From positions 1 to 64,000 of the forward strand of contig NZ_JYMR01000028.1 in NCBI RefSeq assembly GCF_000938255.1: 64,000 nucleotides of DNA. Reading direction: 5' to 3'. The position numbers were made by a program, and so were the translations under genes. This document shows positions 43,945 to 53,158 of this stretch, piece after piece. Numbering within the stretch: position 1 is the stretch's first letter; the number at the start of each line of letters is the position of its first letter. The DNA comes from Bradyrhizobium sp. LTSP849 (GTDB taxonomy: Bacteria > Pseudomonadota > Alphaproteobacteria > Rhizobiales > Xanthobacteraceae). Under the pieces are notes generated by a model, which ran no database searches, was not told the origin of the DNA, and worked only from the letters and a program-made list of their open reading frames with translations.

Positions 43945-44124
43945 GTCGATTCGGCAGTGCGGCGTCATGCATATGGGATCTGCCGTGCGAGCGCACGCCC
44001 CCCATCAACTCGCGCGCGGCGTGCCGGTTGCCGGCAAACGCGAACAATTGCGCGAGGACAAGCGTCGTCTAGCAGACGTGCGCGGCTATTTCTACCCTTG
44101 TTCGACCTTGCCAGAACTTCGCGA

Positions 44125-45312
44125 CTAAATGATGCCGCTCTGCCGAAGCGCCGCAATCGCAGCCGCGTCATAGCCGAGTTCGGCCAGCACAACGTCGGTG
44201 TGCTCACCGAGCGTGGGCGGACGCGTCGCGATTTCACCCGGCGTCTCCGACAGCCGGACGGCGGCGCGCGCGACCGGGGCAGGTTTCGGCAAGCCTGGAT
44301 AGTCGACGTCCTGCAAGAAGCCGGCGGCGCGAATATGCGGATGATCCAATGCCTGTTGCGGGCTCAGAACGGGGCCGGTCGGAATCATCGCCTTGCCGAG
44401 GGTATCGACAGCCTCCTGCGTCGTCCGCTCGGCGCACCAGCGCGCCATGCGTTCGCTGATGATGGGGCCGTTGTTGCCGCGGCTGATGTCGTCGGCAAAG
44501 CGCGGATCGTTCAGCCACTGCTCCTCCTCCCTCATCAGCTTGGCCCAGCGCTTGAACAGCGGATGTCCGGTGACCTGGCACAGCACCCAACCGTCCTTGG
44601 TGCGGTAGATGTCGGCGGGTGCGGCCGTCTGGCCGAGATTGCCGGTCGGAACGCGATTGACGTTGATGACCGCCTGCTCGATCAGCGTGGCGTTGGTGAA
44701 GGACAATGCGGTTGCCAGCAACGCACCCTCGACGATCTGTCCGCGCCCGGATTTGCCGCGCTCGATCAGCGCGGCGAGCGTCCCGAACGCGCAATGCAGC
44801 GCCGTTCCGAAATCGACCCAGTTCACCGCGGCCCGGTAAGGCGGATCGCCGGTGCCGGTCATGTACACCGAACCCGACATCACCTGGCCGACACCGTCGA
44901 AGCCGACGCGGTCGGACCATGGCCCCGGGCCGCCGAAGGCAGTTGCCGTCGTCAGGATGATGTCGGGCTTGATCGCCTTCAGCGAGTCGTAATCGAGCTT
45001 CATCGCGCGCAGCGTCTGCGGCGGCAGATTGGCGACGACCACGTCGGCGGTGGCCACCAAGCGACGCATCACCTCCTGGCCCTCCGGCTTCATCGGATCG
45101 AGCGTGATGCACTTCTTGTTGCGGTTGATCTGGAGAAACAGCGCGCCCTCACCGCCCTCGCCGACCGGCGCCACGAAGCGATCCTCGCTGCCGTCGCGCT
45201 TCTCCACGCGGATGACCTCGGCGCCGAATTCGGCCAGCAGTGTCGCGCAATACGGCCCGGCGATATAGCGCCCGAAATCGAGGACGCGCACGCCCTCCAG
45301 AACTCCCCCCAT
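44125..45312 (-). CDS. CaiB/BaiF-type CoA transferase (class III)
   Basis: The protein has 395 residues from ATG 45312. It opens with LEGVRVLDFGRYIAGPYCAT, the standard class III start, followed by VIRVEKRDGSEDRF. The active-site Asp is D167 in VNWVDFGTALHCAFGTLAAL. These enzymes move CoA between an acyl-CoA donor and a free carboxylic acid. No acyl-CoA enzyme is adjacent, so the acid cannot be named. It is transcribed alone, away from the neighbouring VOC gene. Confidence 0.9.
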   Translation of the reverse strand: MGGVLEGVRVLDFGRYIAGPYCATLLAEFGAEVIRVEKRDGSEDRFVAPVGEGGEGALFLQINRNKKCITLDPMKPEGQEVMRRLVATADVVVANLPPQTLRAMKLDYDSLKAIKPDIILTTATAFGGPGPWSDRVGFDGVGQVMSGSVYMTGTGDPPYRAAVNWVDFGTALHCAFGTLAALIERGKSGRGQIVEGALLATALSFTNATLIEQAVINVNRVPTGNLGQTAAPADIYRTKDGWVLCQVTGHPLFKRWAKLMREEEQWLNDPRFADDISRGNNGPIISERMARWCAERTTQEAVDTLGKAMIPTGPVLSPQQALDHPHIRAAGFLQDVDYPGLPKPAPVARAAVRLSETPGEIATRPPTLGEHTDVVLAELGYDAAAIAALRQSGII

Positions 45313-45484
45313 CGATCTCTTCTTTCCCTCTATCTTTCCGGTCAGATTACAGGGAATGCCTGCCACGGCAAGGTGCAGCGCACAGATGCCCTGCCTTCAA
45401 GATGTCATCATCCAACCGTTTCGGCTGGCGGAAATTCTGCTCTAGTATGGATCAGTCCGTTCCTCCAGCCAGAAGCGTAGATCC

Positions 45485-46372
45485 ATGCCGCAACAATTCG
45501 ATCGATCCGCAGAAGATCTCGGCAACGCCATTCATTTCGAGCACGTCAACATCCAGGTTCCGGACCAGCGCCTCGCCGCGCTGTTTTACGTCGCCGGGCT
45601 CGGGCTCACCCGCGATCCCTATCTGATGGTGTCCGACACCAATATGTGGATCAATGCCGGCCGGAGCCAGTTTCATTTGCCGAGCGGCAGACCGCAGGTG
45701 CTGCGCGGCCATGTCGGGCTGGTCATCGAAGGTCGTGAGGCGCTGCTGCAACGATTGGCATCAGTCGCCAAGAAGCTTGAGGGCACGGCGTTCAAATTCG
45801 CCGAGCACAACGGCTATGTCGAGGCGACCTGTCCGTGGGGCAACCGCCTGCGCTGTTATGAGCCGGACGCGGCGCGCTTCGGGCGCATCACGCTCGGCAT
45901 CCCCTATGTCGAATTCGAGGTGCCGGTCGGGACCGCGCCGGCGATCTGCGCCTTCTATCCGGAGATCATGGGCATGCCCACGGATTTGTGGAATGGCGAC
46001 GGCACGGTTGCAGCGGTGAAGACGGGCCGCGACCAGCACCTGCTGTTCCGCGAGAGCGACCGGCCGCAGGGCGACTATGACGGCCACCATGTGCAGATGT
46101 ACATCACCGACTTCTCCGGCCCGTACCGCAGGCTCCTCGCGCGCAATTTGATCTCGCGCGAGGACAATCAGTATCAGTACCGGTTCTGCGACATCGTCGA
46201 TCTCGGCAGCGGCAAGCCACTGTTCACAGTCGAGCACGAGGTGCGCAGCGCGACCCACCCGATGTTCATGCGGCCGATGGTCAATCGCAATCCGGTGGTC
46301 AACAACCGCAATTACGCGTACGGCCACGATCAGGCGTCGTGGGCGATGGGGCCGGATCAGTACGAGGGATAG
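45485..46372 (+). CDS. VOC family (glyoxalase/dioxygenase-like) protein
   Basis: This 295-residue protein has two VOC modules: the first begins at IHFEHVNIQVPDQRLAALFY and the second near TLGIPYVEFEVPVGTAPAIC. His in FEHVNI, Glu in YVEFEV and His in GHHVQMYITDF are candidate metal ligands. It differs in sequence from the VOC protein at 3451. The tail NYAYGHDQASWAMGPDQYEG is Tyr-rich. Function unknown. Confidence 0.78.
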   Translation: MPQQFDRSAEDLGNAIHFEHVNIQVPDQRLAALFYVAGLGLTRDPYLMVSDTNMWINAGRSQFHLPSGRPQVLRGHVGLVIEGREALLQRLASVAKKLEGTAFKFAEHNGYVEATCPWGNRLRCYEPDAARFGRITLGIPYVEFEVPVGTAPAICAFYPEIMGMPTDLWNGDGTVAAVKTGRDQHLLFRESDRPQGDYDGHHVQMYITDFSGPYRRLLARNLISREDNQYQYRFCDIVDLGSGKPLFTVEHEVRSATHPMFMRPMVNRNPVVNNRNYAYGHDQASWAMGPDQYEG

Positions 46373-46458
46373 GCAATAGCCAAGTCCCGCGAGTCTCGGT
46401 TGCCGGGCGGCTCCGCCGAGCGGGGCCGCCGCATGTTGCCAGACGGGTGAGCGTCACA

Positions 46459-47808
46459 TCAGAAGTGGACCTCGGTGCGCATACCCAGAACCACGGCATT
46501 GTCGGTCTTCACGCCCGCGGCGTTATAGCCGCGCCCGCCGGGATTGATCACGTACTGCGCGTCGAACTTGAGGTTCAGCCAACCGGTCGCCTGCCAGCCG
46601 TACCAGACTTCGATCGGGACTTCGTTGCCGTCGGCATTGGGGCTCAGCGCAGCCGAATTCACGTGGGTGGTGCCCACGGCGAAGCCGACTTCGTCCTGGG
46701 GACGCCAAGCGAACGTTCCGGTATGCCGGAAGCCCAGGGCGATCTGGTAATCCTGGTACGACGTCCGGTGATCGGCAACAGTCGTATTGAGGAAAGTATA
46801 CCAACCCACCACGCCGGGACCGTCAACGGTCAGCCGTTGCAGGATCGATTCGTAAACGCCGAAGCGACCTCTCTGATCCCCGAGATTTTGATCCGGGACG
46901 CCACCGACGCCCGGGATGGTGGAGAGGATACCGGGAAGGCCACCATCGATGGTCGATGCGCTGTCATACCAGCCGCCAAGTCTCCAGGTTCCGGTTAGGG
47001 GACCCTTGGGGGTCCAGACCAACTCCACTGGCACCATCACGCCACTGGCTGGGTTTGAAGAGGGGATGCCCGGCAGGAAGTAGGTGGTCGCTTGGTCCGT
47101 CGTCAGATAATTCGGATTGGCGTCGTAGACGCCGACCGACACCGTGAATTCCGGAGCCACCTTGTAGTGGACGACACCGGCCCACTGGCTCACCGGCCAG
47201 TTATAGATGTACCCACCCTGGATGTTGCCGGGCTGGCCGCCGCAGAATGTCAGGTTAATGAACTCGCACAGACCGAAGAAGAAGTCGGAGCCGACGGGAA
47301 GACGGCCGCCCTTGAGTTCAAGGCGGTCATCGAAAAGCTTCTGCGAATAGTAGAGTTGGGTCAGGCGCAGAATGTTACCGCGGCCGAACACTTCGTTGGT
47401 CAGTTGCAAGGCGGGAATGCCGGCCTGGTCGTTCAGATTGCGGCCGAAGCGGTCGACCAGCGTGAGGCCGACGGTGCCGCCCTGGATGCCGGCAAGCTTC
47501 CCCATATCGAACTTCGCGCCAAACCACAGCTGACCGGCGTTGGCTGCGGTGTTCTTGCTTCCACCCGTGACGTTGCCGACAGATTCGTTGCCCAGCGTCA
47601 GGCCCAGATCGATACCCTTCTCCTTCAGCTGCGTCCTGCCGAGATCGCCGAACAGATACGGTCTCGTCCAGAAATCGTCGGTCTCCGCATAAGGAAGAGG
47701 TGCAGCTTTCGTCGAAAAATCGGCCGCATGTCCTGCACCGCCAAGCAGCGATGAAAAGGCGATCCCGACACCGCACGCACCAGCGATGTTTACAAACCTG
47801 CGCAACAT
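46459..47808 (-). CDS. OprB-type carbohydrate-selective outer-membrane porin
   Basis: The 449-residue protein has a signal peptide (MLRRFVNIAGACGVGIAFSS, cleavage after GHAA) and ends in the outer-membrane signature VLGMRTEVHF with a terminal Phe. Beta-strand patterns with alternating aromatic residues and the OprB-type LTLVDRFGRNLNDQAGIPAL block are present. It lies 148 bases after the sugar ABC permease on the same strand, so it may share regulation with that importer by supplying the outer-membrane step. Confidence 0.88.
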   Translation of the reverse strand: MLRRFVNIAGACGVGIAFSSLLGGAGHAADFSTKAAPLPYAETDDFWTRPYLFGDLGRTQLKEKGIDLGLTLGNESVGNVTGGSKNTAANAGQLWFGAKFDMGKLAGIQGGTVGLTLVDRFGRNLNDQAGIPALQLTNEVFGRGNILRLTQLYYSQKLFDDRLELKGGRLPVGSDFFFGLCEFINLTFCGGQPGNIQGGYIYNWPVSQWAGVVHYKVAPEFTVSVGVYDANPNYLTTDQATTYFLPGIPSSNPASGVMVPVELVWTPKGPLTGTWRLGGWYDSASTIDGGLPGILSTIPGVGGVPDQNLGDQRGRFGVYESILQRLTVDGPGVVGWYTFLNTTVADHRTSYQDYQIALGFRHTGTFAWRPQDEVGFAVGTTHVNSAALSPNADGNEVPIEVWYGWQATGWLNLKFDAQYVINPGGRGYNAAGVKTDNAVVLGMRTEVHF

Positions 47809-47956
47809 TTTTCTCGTCCTCCCGCAGTCTCAGGCTTTGTTGTTCTTGCCTCACGCTCCTGCCCAAGCCCTCGAGCCTGGAACGTGCTCCTTCCCCAGCA
47901 CACACGGCCGCCGGCCGCCGACGAAGCGGTCTTGTGTCAACTGGAGCCTGGATCCG

Positions 47957-49018
47957 TCATACTTGGTCGCCCGTCCTCGCCGGCAACGCGTCCACGCCGC
48001 GCGGTGATGCGCCCTGTTGTCCTTGTACAAGCGTCGGTTTCGGCGCCGTGCGGGCGATGCCCGCCAGCGCCAGCTTGCGTCGCCGTCGGGCCTGCAATTG
48101 TTGATCCGCCAACACGCCGATCAGAATCACCGTCCCCATCACCGCGAAGTTGAGAGAATTGGGGATGCCCAGGATATTCACGAGGTTCTGCAGCACCTGG
48201 AGCAGCGCAGTCCCCAGCACGATACCGAGAATGGAGCCCTCGCCGCCGCGCAGGCTGCACCCGCCGAGCACGGCAGCCGCGATCGCGTAGAGCTCGTAGA
48301 AATTGCCGAACGAGCTCGGAGACACCGAGTTCGTATAGAACACGAACAGGACTGTTGAAACTCCGGCGAGCCCACCGCTGATGATATAGGCGGTTGCGAT
48401 CACGAGATTCGTGTTGATGCCGGAGAAGCGCGCCGCTTCCTCGTTTTTGCCGACGGCATAAAGCCAGCGCCCGTAGACCGAGCGGTGCAGCAGCACACCG
48501 AGGACCAGCGCAAGGATGATGAGGAGGATGAAGGTGTTCGGGATGCCAGCCACATTGCCGGAGGCAATGTTGCCCAGTGTCCCGGCCTCGTCGCCATAGC
48601 CGAAGCCCCGTGTCGAGTCGGACGTATAGTAGCGGGCGGCGCCGCGATAGATCAGCAACCCGCACAGCGTCACGATGAAGGGCTGCATTTTCAGCCGAGT
48701 GATCAGGAAACCCTGAATGCCCCCCAGCGCCAGCCCGCCCAGCAGTACGGCCAGCAGCGCCAAGGGCCAAGGAACCTGATAAGTTGTCAGAAGATCGACG
48801 AATACGACGCCGAGCAGCGCGAACATCGAGCCGAGCGAAAGGTCGATGCCGCCGGTGATAATCACGAGCCCCTCGCCGAGCGCAAACACGCCGAACAGGC
48901 CGATCAGATTGGCCATGTTCAGCAAGTTCACCAGCGACAGGAAGGCCGGATTGATCGCGCCCGTGATGGCGGCAATCACCACCAGCAGCAGGCCCAGGCC
49001 GAATTCCTTCTTGATCAT
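47957..49018 (-). CDS. Sugar ABC transporter permease (CUT2, RbsC-like)
   Basis: This 353-residue membrane protein has about nine helices and the CUT2 block GGIDLSLGSMFALLGVVFVD followed by GVLLHRSVYGRWLYAVGKNE. The C-terminal ~45 residues are basic and hydrophilic (QLQARRRRKLALAG), unusual for RbsC but seen in related rhizobial permeases. The ATG overlaps the ATPase stop by four bases. Confidence 0.92.
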   Translation of the reverse strand: MIKKEFGLGLLLVVIAAITGAINPAFLSLVNLLNMANLIGLFGVFALGEGLVIITGGIDLSLGSMFALLGVVFVDLLTTYQVPWPLALLAVLLGGLALGGIQGFLITRLKMQPFIVTLCGLLIYRGAARYYTSDSTRGFGYGDEAGTLGNIASGNVAGIPNTFILLIILALVLGVLLHRSVYGRWLYAVGKNEEAARFSGINTNLVIATAYIISGGLAGVSTVLFVFYTNSVSPSSFGNFYELYAIAAAVLGGCSLRGGEGSILGIVLGTALLQVLQNLVNILGIPNSLNFAVMGTVILIGVLADQQLQARRRRKLALAGIARTAPKPTLVQGQQGASPRGVDALPARTGDQV

Positions 49019-50541
49019 GGCCTGGCCGCTTCCGAGGTTTCGAGCGCTTGGCCAATCGCGAGCCGCAACACGTTGTATTCGCTGAACTGCGGGCGCTCCA
49101 GCACGCCGCTGACGCTGCCTTCATGCATCACCGCGACCCGGTCGGAGACGCCGATGACCTCCTCCATGTCCGAGGAGATCATCACGATCGCGACGCCCTG
49201 ATCGGCGAGTTCGCGCATCAGCGCGTAGATCTCGCTCTTGGCACCGACATCGACGCCACGGGTGGGCTCGTCGAAGAACATCACGCGCGGCTGCATGGAA
49301 AGCCACTTGCCCAGCACGACTTTCTGCTGGTTGCCGCCGGAGAGCGTCACGGCCTCCATATCGATGCTCGGTGCCTTGATGGCGAGGCGCCTCACCTGCT
49401 CCTTTGCGACCTTGCGCTCGCCCGCGCCGCTGACCAGCCACATCCACGCATAATTCAGCAGGCTCGCCAGCGTCACGTTCTCCCGGATCGGCAGCGCCAG
49501 CACGAGCCCGGATTTCTTGCGGTCCTCCGGCATCAGATAGATGCCTTGCCTGATCGCGTCCCGCGGCGATGCGATATCGACGGGCGCGTTGTCGATCCTG
49601 ATCTCACCCCCCAGCAGCGGATCAATGCCGAAGGCCGCGCGGGCAAGGGAGGTGCGACCAGCGCCCACGAGCCCTGCCAGTCCGAGGATCTCGCCATGCC
49701 GCACGGAAAGATCAATCTGCCGGTCGGGAAAGGCTGATGTCACGAGGCCGACGATGTCGCAGCCGCCCGGCTGCGGCGGCCGTTTCGGCGGCGTATGCAG
49801 CGCTTTCAGGTCGCGGCCGATCATCAGCCGGATCATTGCGGCATGGCTCAGCTCACCCCGCGCCAGCTCTCCCACCGTGCGCCCATCGCGCAGCACCACG
49901 ACGCGATCAGCGCAGGTCATGATCTCGCCGAGCCGGTGAGAGATGTAGATCACCGCGATGCCGTGCGCCTTCAGATCGGCAATCACCTCCAGCAGCCGTT
50001 CAGTCTCAGAAATCGTTAGGCTGGAGGTCGGCTCGTCCATGATGATCACGCGGGCGTCGATCGAGAGCGCCTTGGCGATCTCCACCATCTGACGCTCGGC
50101 GATCGACAAATTGTCGACCAGCGTGTCCGGGGTGAAATCTGCGCCCAGCCGCTCCAGCAGCGGCGTCACGCGGGCGCGCATCTCCGCGTTGTTCACCAGC
50201 TTCAGCGGGCCACCGACGAGCTTCTCGCGTCCGATGAAGACGTTCGCGGCAACGTCGAGATTCTCGAACAGGTTCAGTTCCTGATGCACGAAGGCGATGC
50301 CGGCCTGCGTCGCCTCGCTGACCGTCATATGGGCGTGGTCGGCGCCGCCGATGCGGATCACGCCCGCGCTCGGCGCGATCACACCACCCAGCACGCGCAT
50401 CAACGTCGACTTGCCGGCGCCGTTCTCGCCGATCAGGCCCAACACCTCGCCGCGGTATACGCGCAGGCTGACATCGTCGAGGGCCATGACCCCGGGATAG
50501 GACTTGCTGATCCCGGCGAGTTCGAACAGGATTTCCGCCAT
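49015..50541 (-). CDS. Sugar ABC transporter ATP-binding protein (CUT2, two domains)
   Basis: The 508-residue protein contains two ABC domains. The first has Walker A GENGAGKST near residue 40 and Walker B VIIMDEPTSSL. The second has the degenerate Walker A GLVGAGRTS, a signature LSGGNQQKVVLGKWL and Walker B VMFFDEPTRGVD, exactly as in RbsA/XylG-type proteins. It is the second gene of the SBP-ATPase-permease operon, 61 bases after the binding-protein gene. Confidence 0.93.
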   Translation of the reverse strand: MAEILFELAGISKSYPGVMALDDVSLRVYRGEVLGLIGENGAGKSTLMRVLGGVIAPSAGVIRIGGADHAHMTVSEATQAGIAFVHQELNLFENLDVAANVFIGREKLVGGPLKLVNNAEMRARVTPLLERLGADFTPDTLVDNLSIAERQMVEIAKALSIDARVIIMDEPTSSLTISETERLLEVIADLKAHGIAVIYISHRLGEIMTCADRVVVLRDGRTVGELARGELSHAAMIRLMIGRDLKALHTPPKRPPQPGGCDIVGLVTSAFPDRQIDLSVRHGEILGLAGLVGAGRTSLARAAFGIDPLLGGEIRIDNAPVDIASPRDAIRQGIYLMPEDRKKSGLVLALPIRENVTLASLLNYAWMWLVSGAGERKVAKEQVRRLAIKAPSIDMEAVTLSGGNQQKVVLGKWLSMQPRVMFFDEPTRGVDVGAKSEIYALMRELADQGVAIVMISSDMEEVIGVSDRVAVMHEGSVSGVLERPQFSEYNVLRLAIGQALETSEAARP

Positions 50542-50602
50542 TCATTTCCTCCCGCTCGACGCCCGGCGGCTGTGCCAGCCGGGCGTCGAAAGGCACTAAA
50601 AG

Positions 50603-51565
50603 TCACTTCTTCAGCAGCTCCTTCATATGAGCGGTGAACTCCGCGACGTTGGTCTTGCTGATCACCTGGGTTGGCACGATCAGCTTGCTGTCAGCCGGAA
50701 TCCAGGACTTGTCGCCGTTCAGCGTCTTGATGATGTTGGTGGCGGAGAGATACCCGAATTCGTACGGCTGCTGCACGACAGTGGATTCGATTGTGCCGTC
50801 GGATATTCCACGCAACGTGCGCTGATCTTCGTCGAAGCCGACGATCTTTACCTTGCCGGCCTTGCCCGCCGCCTTGACCGCGTCATAGATCAGCGGCGTC
50901 TCGTAGCTCCAAAGCCCGGACAGCAGCGCAATGTCCGGATATTTGACGAGCACGTTCTCCATGTTCGCCTTGGCCTTGGCGGAGTCCACCTGGTCGGTGA
51001 AGATGTCGACCAGCTCGATCTTGGTGCCGGCGATCGCTTCCTTGATCCCCTGCACGCGCTCGCGGGCATTGTCTGCATCCATCGTACCGACGAACAGCGC
51101 GATCTTGCCGCCGTTCGGCAACGCCTTCTTGAACTCCTCGCCGGCTTGCCGCCCGGCCGCGACGTTGTCGGTGCCGATATAGGCGAGACGCTTGCTCTGC
51201 GGCGCGTCGCTGTCGGTCGTGATCAGCACCGTCTTGGCCGCAACCTTGTTGAGCTCTTCGGTTGCGTGCGGTGCATCGTCGACCGAGATGGAGATGCCGG
51301 CGACGCCGCGCACCAGCAGGTCGTCCAGCTCGCGCCGCTGGCCCGCCGCGGTCGCTTCGTTGGTGACGATCAACTGGATATCGTATTCGGGGTGCTCCTT
51401 CTGAGCCTTCTCGAGCCCGCGGCCGGCGATGACCCAGAAATCAGCCGCGGCATTGGTCACCAGCGCGATGGTCTTTTTCTGCTGGGCCTGCGCCATCCCC
51501 GTGGTCGTCGCGAGCGCGACGGTCGCGAGCAGCGGCACTATCAATTTCTTGATTGATCCGTTCAT
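50603..51565 (-). CDS. Sugar ABC transporter substrate-binding protein (CUT2)
   Basis: This 320-residue protein has a signal peptide (LIVPLLATVALATTTGMAQA) and GGGAGG five bases before ATG 51565. It has the type 1 binding fold of the ribose/galactose class (KKTIALVTNAAADFWVIAGR, AAGRQAGEEFKKALPNGGKI). The ligand is probably a pentose, hexose or polyol. It is the first gene of the operon, divergent from the ROK regulator. Confidence 0.92.
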   Translation of the reverse strand: MNGSIKKLIVPLLATVALATTTGMAQAQQKKTIALVTNAAADFWVIAGRGLEKAQKEHPEYDIQLIVTNEATAAGQRRELDDLLVRGVAGISISVDDAPHATEELNKVAAKTVLITTDSDAPQSKRLAYIGTDNVAAGRQAGEEFKKALPNGGKIALFVGTMDADNARERVQGIKEAIAGTKIELVDIFTDQVDSAKAKANMENVLVKYPDIALLSGLWSYETPLIYDAVKAAGKAGKVKIVGFDEDQRTLRGISDGTIESTVVQQPYEFGYLSATNIIKTLNGDKSWIPADSKLIVPTQVISKTNVAEFTAHMKELLKK

Positions 51566-51670
51566 GTGTACCTCCCTTTGGTCGCCCCACTGAGGGGCCT
51601 CACAGCGCTTTTGCGCCTTATTTTATTTACACGGCGAAGAAATGTCGCAGAGCAAAACACCAAAATCAGG

Positions 51671-51706
51671 ATGTACTAGCTCCTTCTTCGAGCATAAATA
51701 GTACAT
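51671..51706. promoter_or_regulatory. Long stem-loop in the sugar-ABC / ROK gap
   Basis: ATGTACTA (51671-51678) pairs exactly with TAGTACAT (51699-51706), and inside it GCTC (51679-51682) pairs with GAGC (51690-51693). The element lies in an AT-rich intergenic stretch between divergent genes, about 105 bases before the binding-protein start. It may be an operator or an RNA leader structure. Confidence 0.45.
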
Positions 51707-51788
51707 GAGGTACGATGATAGTAAATATGGCTGATAACAACGCGCTCGGAATGTGCTTTTTCGATCACATGGCCGTAACACGCTCTTA

Positions 51789-51810
51789 TTAATTTCACTT
51801 GTCGAATTAA
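51789..51810. promoter_or_regulatory. AT-rich inverted repeat, probable ROK operator
   Basis: TTAATT (51789-51794) and AATTAA (51805-51810) are separated by ten bases. NagC/Mlc-type ROK regulators bind such AT-rich dyads. It sits ten bases upstream of the ROK start codon, so autoregulation is likely. Confidence 0.45.
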
Positions 51811-51819
51811 AGTGGCAAC

Positions 51820-53082
51820 ATGGTTGACCAAATTGAGCCGCCGAGACGTGTTTCCAGCATGGCCCGCGGTTCGAACCGCGGCCGCCTCGTCGAGGTCTTG
51901 CGACGACAGGGGCCGTTGCCGCGTGTGGAACTCGCCCGAAGTACGGGACTGAGCTTCCCCGCCGTTTCCGGCCTGACATCGAGACTGATCGCGGAAGAAT
52001 TGCTGTGCGAGACGGAGACAGCGGCATCCTCATGGTCCGACGATCCCGACGAAGAGGATGCGGACGGGCTGAATGGCCGCCGCCGTGGCCGGCCGGCCGT
52101 GCTGCTGACCCTGAACCCGGAGTTCGGGCGCATCATCGCGGTCTCCCTGCGCATGAACCTCATTGAGACGCTGATCGCCGATTTCAGCGGTGCCGGCCTG
52201 GCGCAGTCGCGACTTGCACTCCCGACGCGCGCTCTCGATGCAGCCGCACTGCGCGATCTCGTGATCGCGCAAATCAATGCAATGCTGGATGCGACGTCGA
52301 CGCCGCGCCATCAGCTGCTGGGAATCGGGCTTGCGCTGCAGGGCATCGTGAACGCGGACACCGGCTGGACGCTGTGGAGTCCGGCGCTGTCGATCACCGA
52401 CGTCGATCTGGCGACGCCGACACGCGAGGCGTTCGGGGTCGAGGTCGTGGTGGCGAACGACGCCGTCGCAGTTGCGCTCGCCCTCACAGCCGCTGAACCG
52501 GCGCTGGCGGAGGGCCTCTCAGCCACGATCATGGTTGGCCACGGCATCGGAATGGGCGTCGTCGTCGATGGTGAAGCGCGCGGGGGCGCCGGCAGCGAGA
52601 TCGGTCATGTCAAGGTGGCGCCGGACGGTCCGCAATGCCGCTGCGGCCAGCGCGGCTGCATCGAGGCCTATCTTGCCGATTATGCGCTCTACCGCGATGC
52701 CCGCACCTTTCTCGACCTGCCGCCGGCGGACTCGCAGCAGCCGTCAGAGGCGCAGATGGCTCTGCTGCGCGAGCGGGCGCTGGGCGGCGATCCGCGCCTC
52801 GAGCATCTATTCCAGCAGGCAGGTCGCGCGCTTGCCGAGGCGGTCGCGGCAACGATATCCGTGCTGCGCCCACACCATGTCATCCTGGCGGGACCCGGCC
52901 TTCAGGCATTCGACATGATGCGCCACGCCTATGAGGAACGGCTGGAGCAAGCGGTGTTGCCATGGCTGCTCAAGTCCACAGCGATCCATCTGCGTCCTAG
53001 CGGGTCGGCGGTCATTGTCGACGGCATGGTGCGACGGACGCTGCGGGTCGTGGACCGAAACCACATGGAGGCAACCGAGTGA
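51820..53082 (+). CDS. ROK-family transcriptional regulator
   Basis: This 420-residue protein has a MarR-like winged helix at about residues 18-75 (GRLVEVLRRQGPLPRVELAR, STGLSFPAVSGLTSRLIAEE) before the ROK fold. In the ROK part the zinc signature QCRCGQRGCIEAYLADY is complete (around residue 270) and the sugar-binding GHGIGMGVVVDGEARGGAGS is clear. It is divergent from the sugar ABC operon and is its likely repressor, released by the imported sugar or its phosphate. Confidence 0.92.
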   Translation: MVDQIEPPRRVSSMARGSNRGRLVEVLRRQGPLPRVELARSTGLSFPAVSGLTSRLIAEELLCETETAASSWSDDPDEEDADGLNGRRRGRPAVLLTLNPEFGRIIAVSLRMNLIETLIADFSGAGLAQSRLALPTRALDAAALRDLVIAQINAMLDATSTPRHQLLGIGLALQGIVNADTGWTLWSPALSITDVDLATPTREAFGVEVVVANDAVAVALALTAAEPALAEGLSATIMVGHGIGMGVVVDGEARGGAGSEIGHVKVAPDGPQCRCGQRGCIEAYLADYALYRDARTFLDLPPADSQQPSEAQMALLRERALGGDPRLEHLFQQAGRALAEAVAATISVLRPHHVILAGPGLQAFDMMRHAYEERLEQAVLPWLLKSTAIHLRPSGSAVIVDGMVRRTLRVVDRNHMEATE

Positions 53083-53158
53083 GCACGGGAAGCCGCCTCC
53101 TCATTGGAGCTCCCGCCGCGCAAGTCCCGGCTGGAGCCTGAGGAATCGACGCTGACGA

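Noticed and set aside
43945..44124. Possible LexA box in front of the Mfd-like gene (GTTC and GAAC words around 44098-44118)
   Set aside because: The words form GTTC-N10-GAAC, not the alphaproteobacterial GTTC-N7-GTTC pattern, so there is no support for SOS control.
43736..44128. Plus-strand open frame of 130 codons opposite the Mfd-like N-terminus
   Set aside because: It runs through the antisense of the SPKK repeats (giving a Phe/Leu/Glu repeat) and has no ribosome site or recognisable pattern.
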